NCBI GenBank assembly: GCA_964615375.1
Contig: CAZTOW010000004.1
Coordinates: 62,001-126,000 of the forward strand
Length of the DNA stretch: 64,000 bases
Source: CAZKWG01 sp964615375
Lineage (GTDB): Bacteria > Myxococcota_A > UBA796 > CAZKWG01
Reading direction: 5' to 3'
Shown: positions 57,586-64,000 of the stretch, one piece after another
Numbering within the stretch: the stretch's first letter is position 1
Layout of the letters: the number at the start of each line of letters is the position of its first letter
Translations under genes and position numbers: made by a program
The notes under the pieces: model-generated
What the model was told of the DNA's origin: nothing
The model's database searches: none
The model's input: the letters and a program-made list of their open reading frames with translations, nothing else

Positions 57586-58935
57586 ATGGTGTCCACGAGC
57601 GCCCCGACCACGACGCAGCAGCGGAGCCTGAGGCGTCCGCAGCTCATCACGCCCCTTCCGGGCCCCAAGGCCCGCGCCGTCATCGAGCGCAGCGAGGGCG
57701 CGATCTCCACCTCGTATACGCGGGACTACCCGCTGGTGGCCGAGGACGCGCAGGGCTGCTGGATCACGGACCCAGACGGCAACGTCTTCCTGGACATGAA
57801 CGCCGGGATCGCCGTCTGCTCCACGGGGCACTGCCACCCGCACGTGGTGGCGGCCATCGAGGCGCAGGCGCGCAAGCTCATCCACATGTCGGGGACGGAC
57901 TTCTACTACCCGGTGCAGAGCGCGCTGGCGGCGCGCCTGACGAAGCTGGGGGCCGTGCGCGGCGAGCGTCACCGGGTCTACTTCGGCAATTCGGGCGCCG
58001 AGGCCATCGAGTGCGCGCTGAAGCTCTCGCGCTACCACTCGGGTCGTCACGCGATCATCGGCTTCCTGGGCTCCTTCCACGGGCGCACGCTGGGCGCGCT
58101 CTCGCTGACCTCCAGCAAGGTGCGGCAGCGCGAGCGCTTCGGGCCCCTGCTCCCCGGCGTGTACCACGGGACCTACCCGGATCCGCTGCGCATGGGGCCG
58201 CGGGCCACCCAGATCGCGCTGGAGCACCTGGACCACCTCTTCCACCACCTCGTCTCGCCCTCGGAGGTCGCCGCCATCGTGGTCGAGCCCGTGCAGGGCG
58301 AGGGTGGCTACATCGTGCCGCCGACGGACTTCCTTCAGGGTCTGCGGGAGATCTGCGACCGGCACGGCATCCTGCTGGTCTTCGACGAGGTGCAGTCGGG
58401 CATGGGCCGCACGGGCCGCATGTTCGCCTGGCAGCATGCGGGCGTTCAGCCGGACATGATCTGCCTGGCCAAGGGCATCGCCAGCGGGCTCCCGCTCTGC
58501 GCGGTCATCTCCTCGGACCAGATCATGAGCTGGCTCCCCGGCTCGCACGCCAGCACCTTCGGCGGCAATCCGGTGGCCTGCGCCGCCGCCCACGCCACGC
58601 TGGACCTGCTGCAGAGCGAGCTCCTGGACAACGCCGCGCGCGTGGGCGAGACCTTCCGGTCCCAGCTCCGGGCGGCGGTGGGCGACCACCCCCGCGTCGC
58701 CGACATCCGCGGGCTCGGGCTGATGATCGGCGTCGAGCTGGTCCAGGACCGCGGCACCATGGCCCGCGACCCCGACCTGCGCAACCGCGTGGTGATGGCC
58801 GCCTTCGACCGCGGGATGCTGCTGATCGGCTGCGGGCCGAACACCGTGCGCTTCTGCCCTGCGCTGACCATCAGCGAGGACGAGTGCGCCGTCGCCACCG
58901 AGATCTTCGCCGAGTCGCTCTCAGCCTGCTGCTGA
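57586..58935 (+). CDS. Class III PLP-dependent aminotransferase (omega-aminotransferase type)
   Basis: 449 residues from ATG at 57586, with CGAGGAGG upstream. The fold is clear: DPDGNVFLDMNAGIAVCSTGHCHPHVVAAI, YFGNSGAEAIECALKLSRYHSGRHAIIGFLGSFHGRT, VVEPVQGEGGYIVPP, LVFDEVQSGMGRTGRMFAWQHAGVQPDMICLAKGIASGLPL with the PLP Lys, and HASTFGGNPVACAA. It resembles 4-aminobutyrate, 5-aminovalerate or acetylornithine aminotransferases. Coupling by position to a glutaryl-CoA dehydrogenase 17 bases downstream suggests a role in lysine or 5-aminovalerate catabolism. Confidence 0.9.
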   Translation: MVSTSAPTTTQQRSLRRPQLITPLPGPKARAVIERSEGAISTSYTRDYPLVAEDAQGCWITDPDGNVFLDMNAGIAVCSTGHCHPHVVAAIEAQARKLIHMSGTDFYYPVQSALAARLTKLGAVRGERHRVYFGNSGAEAIECALKLSRYHSGRHAIIGFLGSFHGRTLGALSLTSSKVRQRERFGPLLPGVYHGTYPDPLRMGPRATQIALEHLDHLFHHLVSPSEVAAIVVEPVQGEGGYIVPPTDFLQGLREICDRHGILLVFDEVQSGMGRTGRMFAWQHAGVQPDMICLAKGIASGLPLCAVISSDQIMSWLPGSHASTFGGNPVACAAAHATLDLLQSELLDNAARVGETFRSQLRAAVGDHPRVADIRGLGLMIGVELVQDRGTMARDPDLRNRVVMAAFDRGMLLIGCGPNTVRFCPALTISEDECAVATEIFAESLSACC

Positions 58936-58952
58936 GCCGCCTGGAGGACACC

Positions 58953-60119
58953 ATGGGCCGCTACGAAGGACTGGACTTCTACAACCTCGACGCGCAGCTC
59001 TCCGAGGAGGAGCGCATGGTGCGCGACCTCGTCCGCGGCTGGGTCGAGGACAACGTCATCCCCATCATCGAGGGGCACTGCCGCGCCGGCACCTTCCCGG
59101 CCCACCTCGTCCCCCAGATGGCGGAGATGGGGCTGCTGGGCGTGAACCTGCACGGCTACGGCTGCGCGGGCATGTCGAACGTGGCCTACGGGCTCGTCTG
59201 CCAGGAGCTCGAGCGCGGCGACTCGGCCATCCGCAGCTTCGCCTCGGTGCAGGGCTCGCTCTGCATGTTCCCGATCTGGAAGTACGGCAACGAGGAGCAG
59301 AAGCAGAAGTACCTGCCGGGCATGGCCGCGGGCCAGCTCATCGGCTGCTTCGGCCTCACCGAGCCGGACTTCGGCAGCAACCCGGGCGGCATGGTGACGC
59401 GCGCCGTGGACGACGGCTCCCACTACGTGCTCAACGGCGCGAAGATGTGGATCACCAACGGCACCATCGCCAACCTCGCCATCGTCTGGGCCAAGCTCGA
59501 CGGCGTCATCCGCGGCTTCATCGTCGAGCGTGACGACCCCGGCTTCAGCGCGCCCGAGATGCACGGCAAGCACAGCCTGCGCGCCTCGGTCACCAGCGAG
59601 CTCGTCTTCCAGGACTGCCGCATCCCGAAGGACCGCATCCTCCCGAACGTCCAAGGTTTGAAGGGCCCCTTCGGCTGCCTCAACAACGCGCGCTACGGCA
59701 TCTCCTGGGGCGCCCTCGGCGCGGCCATGGCCTGCTTCCACGCCGCCAAGGAGTACTCCCTCTCCCGCATCCAGTTCTCCAAGCCCATCGCCAGCTTCCA
59801 GCTTATCCAGATGAAGCTCGCCACCATGCTCCGCGAGATCACCAAGGGCCAGCTCCTCGCCCTCCATCTCGGCCGCATGAAGGACGCCGGCACCCTCATC
59901 CCCGAGCACGTCTCGCTCGCCAAGATGAACAACGTCGACATCGCCCTCCAGGTCGCCCGCGCCGCCCGCGACATCCACGGCGCCAACGGCATCCTCGACG
60001 AGTACCCCGTCATGCGCCACATGGCGAACCTCGAGAGCGTCTACACCTACGAAGGCACCCACGACATCCACAACCTGATCCTCGGCCGCTGGATCACCGG
60101 CATCCCCGCCTTCGAGTAG
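58953..60119 (+). CDS. gcdH: Glutaryl-CoA dehydrogenase-type acyl-CoA dehydrogenase
   Basis: 388 residues from ATG at 58953 (CTGGAGG upstream). The FAD-linked acyl-CoA dehydrogenase fold is complete: FGLTEPDFGSNPGGMVTRA, WITNGTIANLAIVWAKLD, SLRASVTSELVFQDCRIPKDRILP, and YEGTHDIHNLILGRWITGIPAF with the catalytic Glu. The TYEGTHDIHxLILGR end is typical of glutaryl-CoA dehydrogenase, which oxidises and decarboxylates glutaryl-CoA to crotonyl-CoA. It probably acts with the aminotransferase in the same operon. The FadR-like operator seen upstream of the other acyl-CoA dehydrogenase is absent here. Confidence 0.88.
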   Translation: MGRYEGLDFYNLDAQLSEEERMVRDLVRGWVEDNVIPIIEGHCRAGTFPAHLVPQMAEMGLLGVNLHGYGCAGMSNVAYGLVCQELERGDSAIRSFASVQGSLCMFPIWKYGNEEQKQKYLPGMAAGQLIGCFGLTEPDFGSNPGGMVTRAVDDGSHYVLNGAKMWITNGTIANLAIVWAKLDGVIRGFIVERDDPGFSAPEMHGKHSLRASVTSELVFQDCRIPKDRILPNVQGLKGPFGCLNNARYGISWGALGAAMACFHAAKEYSLSRIQFSKPIASFQLIQMKLATMLREITKGQLLALHLGRMKDAGTLIPEHVSLAKMNNVDIALQVARAARDIHGANGILDEYPVMRHMANLESVYTYEGTHDIHNLILGRWITGIPAFE

Positions 60120-60213
60120 GCTGACGACAGGAATCGGAGCCTGCGATCAGTGTGGGCCGACGACAGGATCGGGTCTACACCGGCGGCTGGGCCTGAGGGT
60201 CCGGGGGACGCGA

Positions 60214-60359
60214 CCGCGAGGGGTCGAGGGGGCGGACTCGCGACCGGGTGTTCCTCGCTGACGCTCGGCCACCCTCCGCACTCGGGGCGCGTAACTGATC
60301 ATGTTGGCTTGGCGCGCCCCTCCGTGAGGTCGCTCGCCCGCCCCCTCGACCCCTCGCGG
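60214..60359. repeat. Long hairpin element, copy 1
   Basis: A perfect 22-base inverted repeat (60214-60235 and 60338-60359) encloses a 102-base loop. The loop carries a 45-base segment (60243-60287, core CTCGCTGACGCTCGG) and a CCCCTCCGTGAG block (near 60317) also found, in the other orientation, in copy 2. The stem sequence differs from that of copy 2, yet both pair perfectly. Confidence 0.75.
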
Positions 60360-60524
60360 CTGGATCTCCGGCCCTGCTATGGCTGGGGTCGCCGCCGGCT
60401 TCGACGCCACCTGTCGATGGCCCGGGCCGATCACAGAAACCGGAGCCTGCGATCGTCTGCACGGACATGTCCGGCGTTCCTGCCGGCGGCTGACCCAGCG
60501 ATAGGAGCCGTCGCGCCCCGGAGC

Positions 60525-60673
60525 GCCGACCGGGTTGGAGGGGGCCTCAGGGGCAGCTCACGGAGGGGGCTGCCAGACTCCGGTCATCCTGCAACAGCCC
60601 CCGAGTGCGCAGGGCGGCCGAGCGTCAGCGAGGAACGCCCGGTGCCCCGTGGGCCCCCTCCAACCCGGTCGGC
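60525..60673. repeat. Long hairpin element, copy 2 (inverted)
   Basis: A perfect 22-base inverted repeat (60525-60546 and 60652-60673) encloses a 105-base loop. Segment 60599-60643 matches the reverse complement of 60243-60287 at 42 of 45 positions. An inverted CCCCTCCGTGAG-like block also lies in the loop, near 60570. So the whole element is a flipped relative of copy 1, with its stem changed on both sides. Confidence 0.75.
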
Positions 60674-60712
60674 CCCCGGCCCAGACTGGTCTCCGAAGCC
60701 CCAGCCGCCGTC

Positions 60713-60762
60713 GGGGAACCCGGATCCTGTCTCTGGCCAGGACAAATTGGGGAACCCGGATC
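60713..60762. repeat. 14-base direct repeat
   Basis: GGGGAACCCGGATC occurs at 60713-60726 and 60749-60762, 36 bases apart, with TCCTG...CAGGA between. It ends at the stop of the penicillin-binding protein gene. Meaning unknown; might be a duplicated target or part of the same repeat family. Confidence 0.5.
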
Positions 60763-63223
60763 AACCCTCGGAGTTTCTGCCGAACAGGCCGCGGCGCTTC
60801 TTGGGCTCGGTGGTGGTCTCCTCCTGGCCGGTGATGCGGTCCCAGATGGAGGTGGCGGCGGCGCCGACGGCTTGGATGGGGCCGGCGTGGGTGGGGCAGG
60901 GCTCGGAGGGGACGTGGCCGCGGCTGAACCACTCGGTGGCGGTGGCGGGGCAGGCGGGGCGGTTGGGCAGGCGGGAGGCCTCGCAGACGGTGGCGCGCTC
61001 GACGTCGGCGGGGGGCTGGAAGGAGCCGGAGAGGGTGCCGGTGCCGGCCATGAAGCGCGCCCAGGCGGGGAGGGCGGCCTGGCCGCCGGAGAGGCCGAGG
61101 TCGCGGCCCTTGTCGAAGCCGACCCAGACGACGACGACGAGGTCCCGGCTGTAGCCGGCGAACCAGGCGTCGCGCGTGTTGTCGGTGGTGCCGGACTTGC
61201 CGGCGACGGCGCCGGTGGCGCCGTACTTCGGGGCGGAGGAGCCGGTGCCGGTGACGAGGACGTCCTCCAGGATGGTGCTGGTGAGCCAGGCGGCGCGGGC
61301 GGAGGCTCGCCGGGCGGTCACGGGCTCCTCGCTCCAGAGGACCTCGCCGTCGGAGTCGGCGGCGTGGCGCACGAGGAGGGGGCGGCGCCAGAGGCCGCCG
61401 GTGGGGAAGACGGTGTAGGCGCCGGCGAGCTCGGCGGGGGTGGCGTCGAAGCCGCCCAGGGCCGAGCTCTTCCAGGCCGTGGCGCCAGTGAGGCCGAGGC
61501 CCTTCCAGCGCTTCTCCAGGGACTTCATGCCCACCCGCTCGGAGAGCAGGATGGCCGGGATGTTCCGGCTCTGCGTCAGGGCCTTGCGCAGGGGGATGGG
61601 GCCCAGGAAGGCGCCGTCGTAATTCTTCGGGTGCCAGGGCTTGCCGTCCTCGACGCGGTCGATGGGGCTGTCGTCGAAGACCGTCGCGGGCGAGAGATCC
61701 TCGTCCTCCTCGAAGGCGAAGACGGCCGTCAGCGGCTTGACCGTCGAGCCCACCTGCCGGCGCCCGACGAGCGCGCGGTTGAAGGGGCTCCGCGCGTAAT
61801 CCCGCCCGCCGACCATCGCCACGATGGCGCCGTCGGAGGCCCGCACCGCCACCAGCGCCATCTCCGCGCCCTTCGCCTTCGGCTGCGTGCGGTCCAGCTC
61901 GGCCAGGCTCTCGCGGACCACGCGCTCCGCCAGCCGCTGCAGCGCCGGCTGAATGGTGGTCTGCACCGTCACCCCCCGCGCCGCCACGCTGCCCGCGCCC
62001 ATCGACTCCTCGAGCGCCGCCACCGCCGCGTCCACCGCCCACGGCGCGTCCCGCCCCGTCACCGCCGGGCTCGTCACCAGCGGCTGCTTCTTCGCCGCGG
62101 CGGCCGCCGCCGGGTCGAGCCAGCCCACGTCCACCAGCCGGGAGAGCGCGATGTCCCGCCGCTCCTGCGCCTTGTCCGGGTGCTGGAGCGGCCCGTAGCG
62201 GTTCGGCGCCGAGATGATGCCGCCCAGCGTCGCCGCCTCCCCCACGTCCAGCCGCGCCACCGGCTTCCCGAAGAAGGCCCGCGCCGCCTGGTCCACGCCG
62301 TACACGCTCGCCCCGTCCGCCTGCCCCAGGTACACCCCGTTCAGGTAGAGCTCCAGCACCTCGTTCTTGGAGAGCCGGCGCTCCAGCGCCACCGCCAGCA
62401 GCGCCTCATGCGCCTTGCGCTCGATCGTGCGATCCGAGCTCAGGAACAGGTTCTTGGCGAGCTGCTGCGTGAGCGTCGAGCCCCCCTGCACCGTGTTCCC
62501 GCGGACCACGTTCACCACCAGCGCCCGCGTGATGCCGATGGGGTCCACGCCCTCATGGTCGTAGAAGCGGCTGTCCTCCATCGCCAGCACCGACTTCACG
62601 ACGATGTCCGGGATCTCCGCCAGGGGCACGCTGCGCCGCGTCTCGTTCTGCGAGCCGCGCACCGCCGCCAGCTCCGCCGGGGCGAAGGTCGCGCGCCCCT
62701 TCGGGCTCACGCTGGAGACCCGCCCCTCGCGGAAGGTCACCAGCACCTCCCCCTCTGAGCTCGACCAGCCCGCCCCCTTCGCCGGAGGCACCGAGACCAT
62801 CACCGCGTCCTCGGAGACCTGGAAGTCCCCCGCCTTCCCGATCTTCGACGCGCGCACGTAGCCCGCCGCGACCAGATCCTCCGCCAGCTCGTCCGCCGAG
62901 TAGGCCAGCCCGGTCCACACCACCTGCGGCCCGCTCAGCACCCGACCCGAGCTCGACCACACCGGCCCCGCCACCACCCGGTCCACGTCCTGGAGCGCCG
63001 CCCGGTAGAGCCCGGCCAGCACCGCGCCCCCGCCCACCAGCACGCCCAGCAGCGCGCCCAGCAGGACGCGCCCCACCCAGGCCCCGAAGCGCCGCAGCGC
63101 CGAGCCGCCCTTGGCGCGCCCCTTGGGCTTCGCGCCCTTCCCGGCCTTCTTCGCCGCACCCTTCGGAGGAGCCTTCGCCGCCTTCGAGCCGCTTGCCTTG
63201 GAGGAGCCTGGAGAGCGCGCCAC
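60761..63223 (-). CDS. mrcB: Class A penicillin-binding protein, PBP1b type
   Basis: 820 residues from GTG at 63223 (GAGG upstream); a TTG at 63262 is possible but poorer. A Lys/Ala-rich cytoplasmic tail precedes one membrane helix (about 48-75), then a UB2H-like domain. The glycosyltransferase domain has AMEDSRFYDHEGVDPIGITRA (near 213) and TLTQQLAKNLFLSSDRTIERKA. The transpeptidase has GSTVKP (SxxK, near 492), SQSRN (SxN, near 551) and KSGTT (KTG-box, near 674). It polymerises and crosslinks peptidoglycan. A Cys-containing C-terminal tail with a basic end (KKRRGLFGRNSEG) extends beyond the domain. Confidence 0.95.
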   Translation of the reverse strand: MARSPGSSKASGSKAAKAPPKGAAKKAGKGAKPKGRAKGGSALRRFGAWVGRVLLGALLGVLVGGGAVLAGLYRAALQDVDRVVAGPVWSSSGRVLSGPQVVWTGLAYSADELAEDLVAAGYVRASKIGKAGDFQVSEDAVMVSVPPAKGAGWSSSEGEVLVTFREGRVSSVSPKGRATFAPAELAAVRGSQNETRRSVPLAEIPDIVVKSVLAMEDSRFYDHEGVDPIGITRALVVNVVRGNTVQGGSTLTQQLAKNLFLSSDRTIERKAHEALLAVALERRLSKNEVLELYLNGVYLGQADGASVYGVDQAARAFFGKPVARLDVGEAATLGGIISAPNRYGPLQHPDKAQERRDIALSRLVDVGWLDPAAAAAAKKQPLVTSPAVTGRDAPWAVDAAVAALEESMGAGSVAARGVTVQTTIQPALQRLAERVVRESLAELDRTQPKAKGAEMALVAVRASDGAIVAMVGGRDYARSPFNRALVGRRQVGSTVKPLTAVFAFEEDEDLSPATVFDDSPIDRVEDGKPWHPKNYDGAFLGPIPLRKALTQSRNIPAILLSERVGMKSLEKRWKGLGLTGATAWKSSALGGFDATPAELAGAYTVFPTGGLWRRPLLVRHAADSDGEVLWSEEPVTARRASARAAWLTSTILEDVLVTGTGSSAPKYGATGAVAGKSGTTDNTRDAWFAGYSRDLVVVVWVGFDKGRDLGLSGGQAALPAWARFMAGTGTLSGSFQPPADVERATVCEASRLPNRPACPATATEWFSRGHVPSEPCPTHAGPIQAVGAAATSIWDRITGQEETTTEPKKRRGLFGRNSEG

Positions 63224-63277
63224 GGTGAACCTCGTCCGGGCTCGACGCTCTTGCGGCGTCAAGACCCATGGTGAGGT

Positions 63278-64000
63278 TCAGTCTAACAGATCCTTCGCCG
63301 CCTGAACGACCCGCGTCACGTTCATTCCCAGCCGATCGGCCACGACCTCACCCGGCGCCGAGGCCCCGAAGCGGTCGATGCCCACCTGGGCGCCGCGCGC
63401 CCCCGTCCAGCGCTGCCAGCCCAGGGTGACGCCCGCCTCCACCGAGACCGTGGGCAGCCCACGGGGGAGCACGCTCGCCTGATACGCGGCGTCCTGGGCC
63501 TCGAACGCCTCCCAGCAGGGCATGGCGACCACGCGCGTCGGCACGCCGTCGGCCTGGAGCGCGTCCCGGGCCTTGAGCGCGAGCTCGACCTCGGAGCCCG
63601 TGGCGACCAGCACCGCCCGCGCCTCGCCCGCCGCCTCGGCCAGCACGTAGGCCCCGCGGTGGAGCCCCTCCGCCGGGCCAAAGACCGCGCGATCGAGGTT
63701 CGGCAGGTTCTGGCGCGTGAGCACCAGGGCCGTGGGCCCGTTCGTGCGGGAGAGCGCCATCTTCCAGGCCTCCACCGTCTCCGTCGGGTCGCCAGGGCGC
63801 ACCACCCACAGGTTCGGCACCCCGCGCATGGCCATCAGGTGCTCGACGGGCTGGTGGGTGGGGCCGTCCTCGCCCAGCCACACGCTGTCGTGCGTGTAGA
63901 TGTAGATGACGGGCTGCTCCATCAGCGCGCTCAGGCGCACGCTCGGCCGCATGTAGTCGTAGAAGACCAGGAAGGTCGCGCAGAAGGGCCGCACGCCCCC
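63278..64000 (-). CDS. tkt: Transketolase, C-terminal part (5' end beyond window)
   Basis: About 240 C-terminal residues are visible; the start lies beyond the right edge. VRPFCATFLVFYDYMRPSVRLSALM, YIYTHDSVWLGEDGPTHQPVEHLMAMRGVPNLWVVRPGDPTETVEAWKMAL and the C-terminal domain ALVATGSEVELALKARDAL-like (AVLVATGSEVELALKARDAL) are typical. IGIDRFGASAPGEVVADRLGMN-like end (VGIDRFGASAPGEV) fits. The enzyme transfers C2 units in the pentose phosphate pathway. It is followed by the penicillin-binding protein gene on the same strand, 54 bases away. Confidence 0.95.
   Translation of the reverse strand, partial: GGVRPFCATFLVFYDYMRPSVRLSALMEQPVIYIYTHDSVWLGEDGPTHQPVEHLMAMRGVPNLWVVRPGDPTETVEAWKMALSRTNGPTALVLTRQNLPNLDRAVFGPAEGLHRGAYVLAEAAGEARAVLVATGSEVELALKARDALQADGVPTRVVAMPCWEAFEAQDAAYQASVLPRGLPTVSVEAGVTLGWQRWTGARGAQVGIDRFGASAPGEVVADRLGMNVTRVVQAAKDLLD

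Larger units (their letters stand above)
60120..60760. other. Non-coding intergenic region with paired structured elements
   Basis: This 641-base stretch has no convincing gene on either strand. It holds two long hairpins (60214-60359 and 60525-60673) whose loops share a 45-base segment in opposite orientation, a 14-base direct repeat near its right end, and a repeated CGGAGCCTGCGATC at about 60136 and 60442. No U-tract terminator was recognised for either flanking convergent gene. Confidence 0.7.

Noticed and set aside
60150..61154. Plus-strand frame of 334 codons through the hairpin region
   Set aside because: It crosses both hairpins and the 3' end of the penicillin-binding protein gene, has no family features and no good ribosome-binding site. 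The inverted repeats explain the region better.

Overview
The window is very G+C-rich, double-stranded-dense bacterial DNA from what looks like a member of the Myxococcota or a close deltaproteobacterial relative. The evidence is the gene repertoire: multihaem cytochrome lipoproteins, MopE-type Asp/Cys-rich repeats combined with FG-GAP repeats, a Ser/Thr kinase with a PEGA domain, an FHA-GAF-sigma54 activator, a caspase-like protease with MORN repeats under an ECF sigma/anti-sigma pair, and an alkylglycerol-monooxygenase-like enzyme. It looks chromosomal: most genes are housekeeping or lipid metabolism, tightly packed, with many ATGA/GTGA start-stop overlaps. No tRNA, rRNA, CRISPR array or intact insertion sequence was recognised.

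Layout. 1-4.8 kb: an extracellular-electron-transfer-like block (octahaem lipoprotein, decahaem lipoprotein, beta-barrel protein cut by the left edge, plus a divergent dihaem lipoprotein). 4.8-8.1 kb: a VOC / ArsR / SRPBCC operon divergent from an acyl-CoA dehydrogenase; the shared control region carries two clean inverted-repeat operators. 8.1-11.5 kb: NamZ-type muramidase and an ABCG-like transporter. 11.5-12.7 kb: a broken PD-(D/E)XK-type gene with a hairpin-bearing insert. 12.8-17.2 kb: DUF362 protein, class IV aminotransferase, TatB, TatC and an AGMO-like hydroxylase. 17.3-22.5 kb: lipoprotein, ECF sigma, anti-sigma, caspase-MORN protein, tiny peptide, FG-GAP lipoprotein. 22.5-28 kb (minus strand): Uma2 protein, methylmalonyl-CoA mutase large subunit, biotin carrier, biotin carboxylase, AI-2E-family protein and a CarH-like B12-binding MerR regulator. 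29-35.3 kb: Nat-type ABC exporter with a permease-CPBP protease fusion, then a large MopE/FG-GAP lipoprotein. 35.4-46.9 kb (mostly minus strand): Lon, two family III CoA transferases/racemases, an AAA ATPase + TOPRIM-like pair that resembles a defence module, a GT-C-like membrane protein, a serine hydrolase, small membrane proteins and an SCP2 protein. 46.9-55.6 kb: PpsR/PDRP, Ser/Thr kinase, two lipoproteins, an HTH protein, a TPR-like protein, the sigma54 activator and CoaE. 55.6-60.1 kb: Apt, SurE, HEAT protein, class III aminotransferase and glutaryl-CoA dehydrogenase. 60.1-60.8 kb: non-coding DNA holding two related long hairpins. 60.8-64 kb: class A penicillin-binding protein and the C-terminal part of transketolase.

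How the genes fit together. Several pieces point to acyl-CoA catabolism: propionyl-CoA carboxylase subunits with methylmalonyl-CoA mutase, an AMACR-type racemase next to an SCP2 domain protein, a glutaryl-CoA dehydrogenase with an aminotransferase, and an acyl-CoA dehydrogenase preceded by a site that matches the TetR-family FadR operator. The most unusual items are the covarying hairpin pair at 60.2-60.7 kb, the ATPase/TOPRIM pair at 39.2-41.2 kb, the cytochrome/beta-barrel operon at the left edge, and the sigma/anti-sigma/caspase/micropeptide cluster at 17.9-21.2 kb. All family assignments come from reading motifs by eye; no database search was run.
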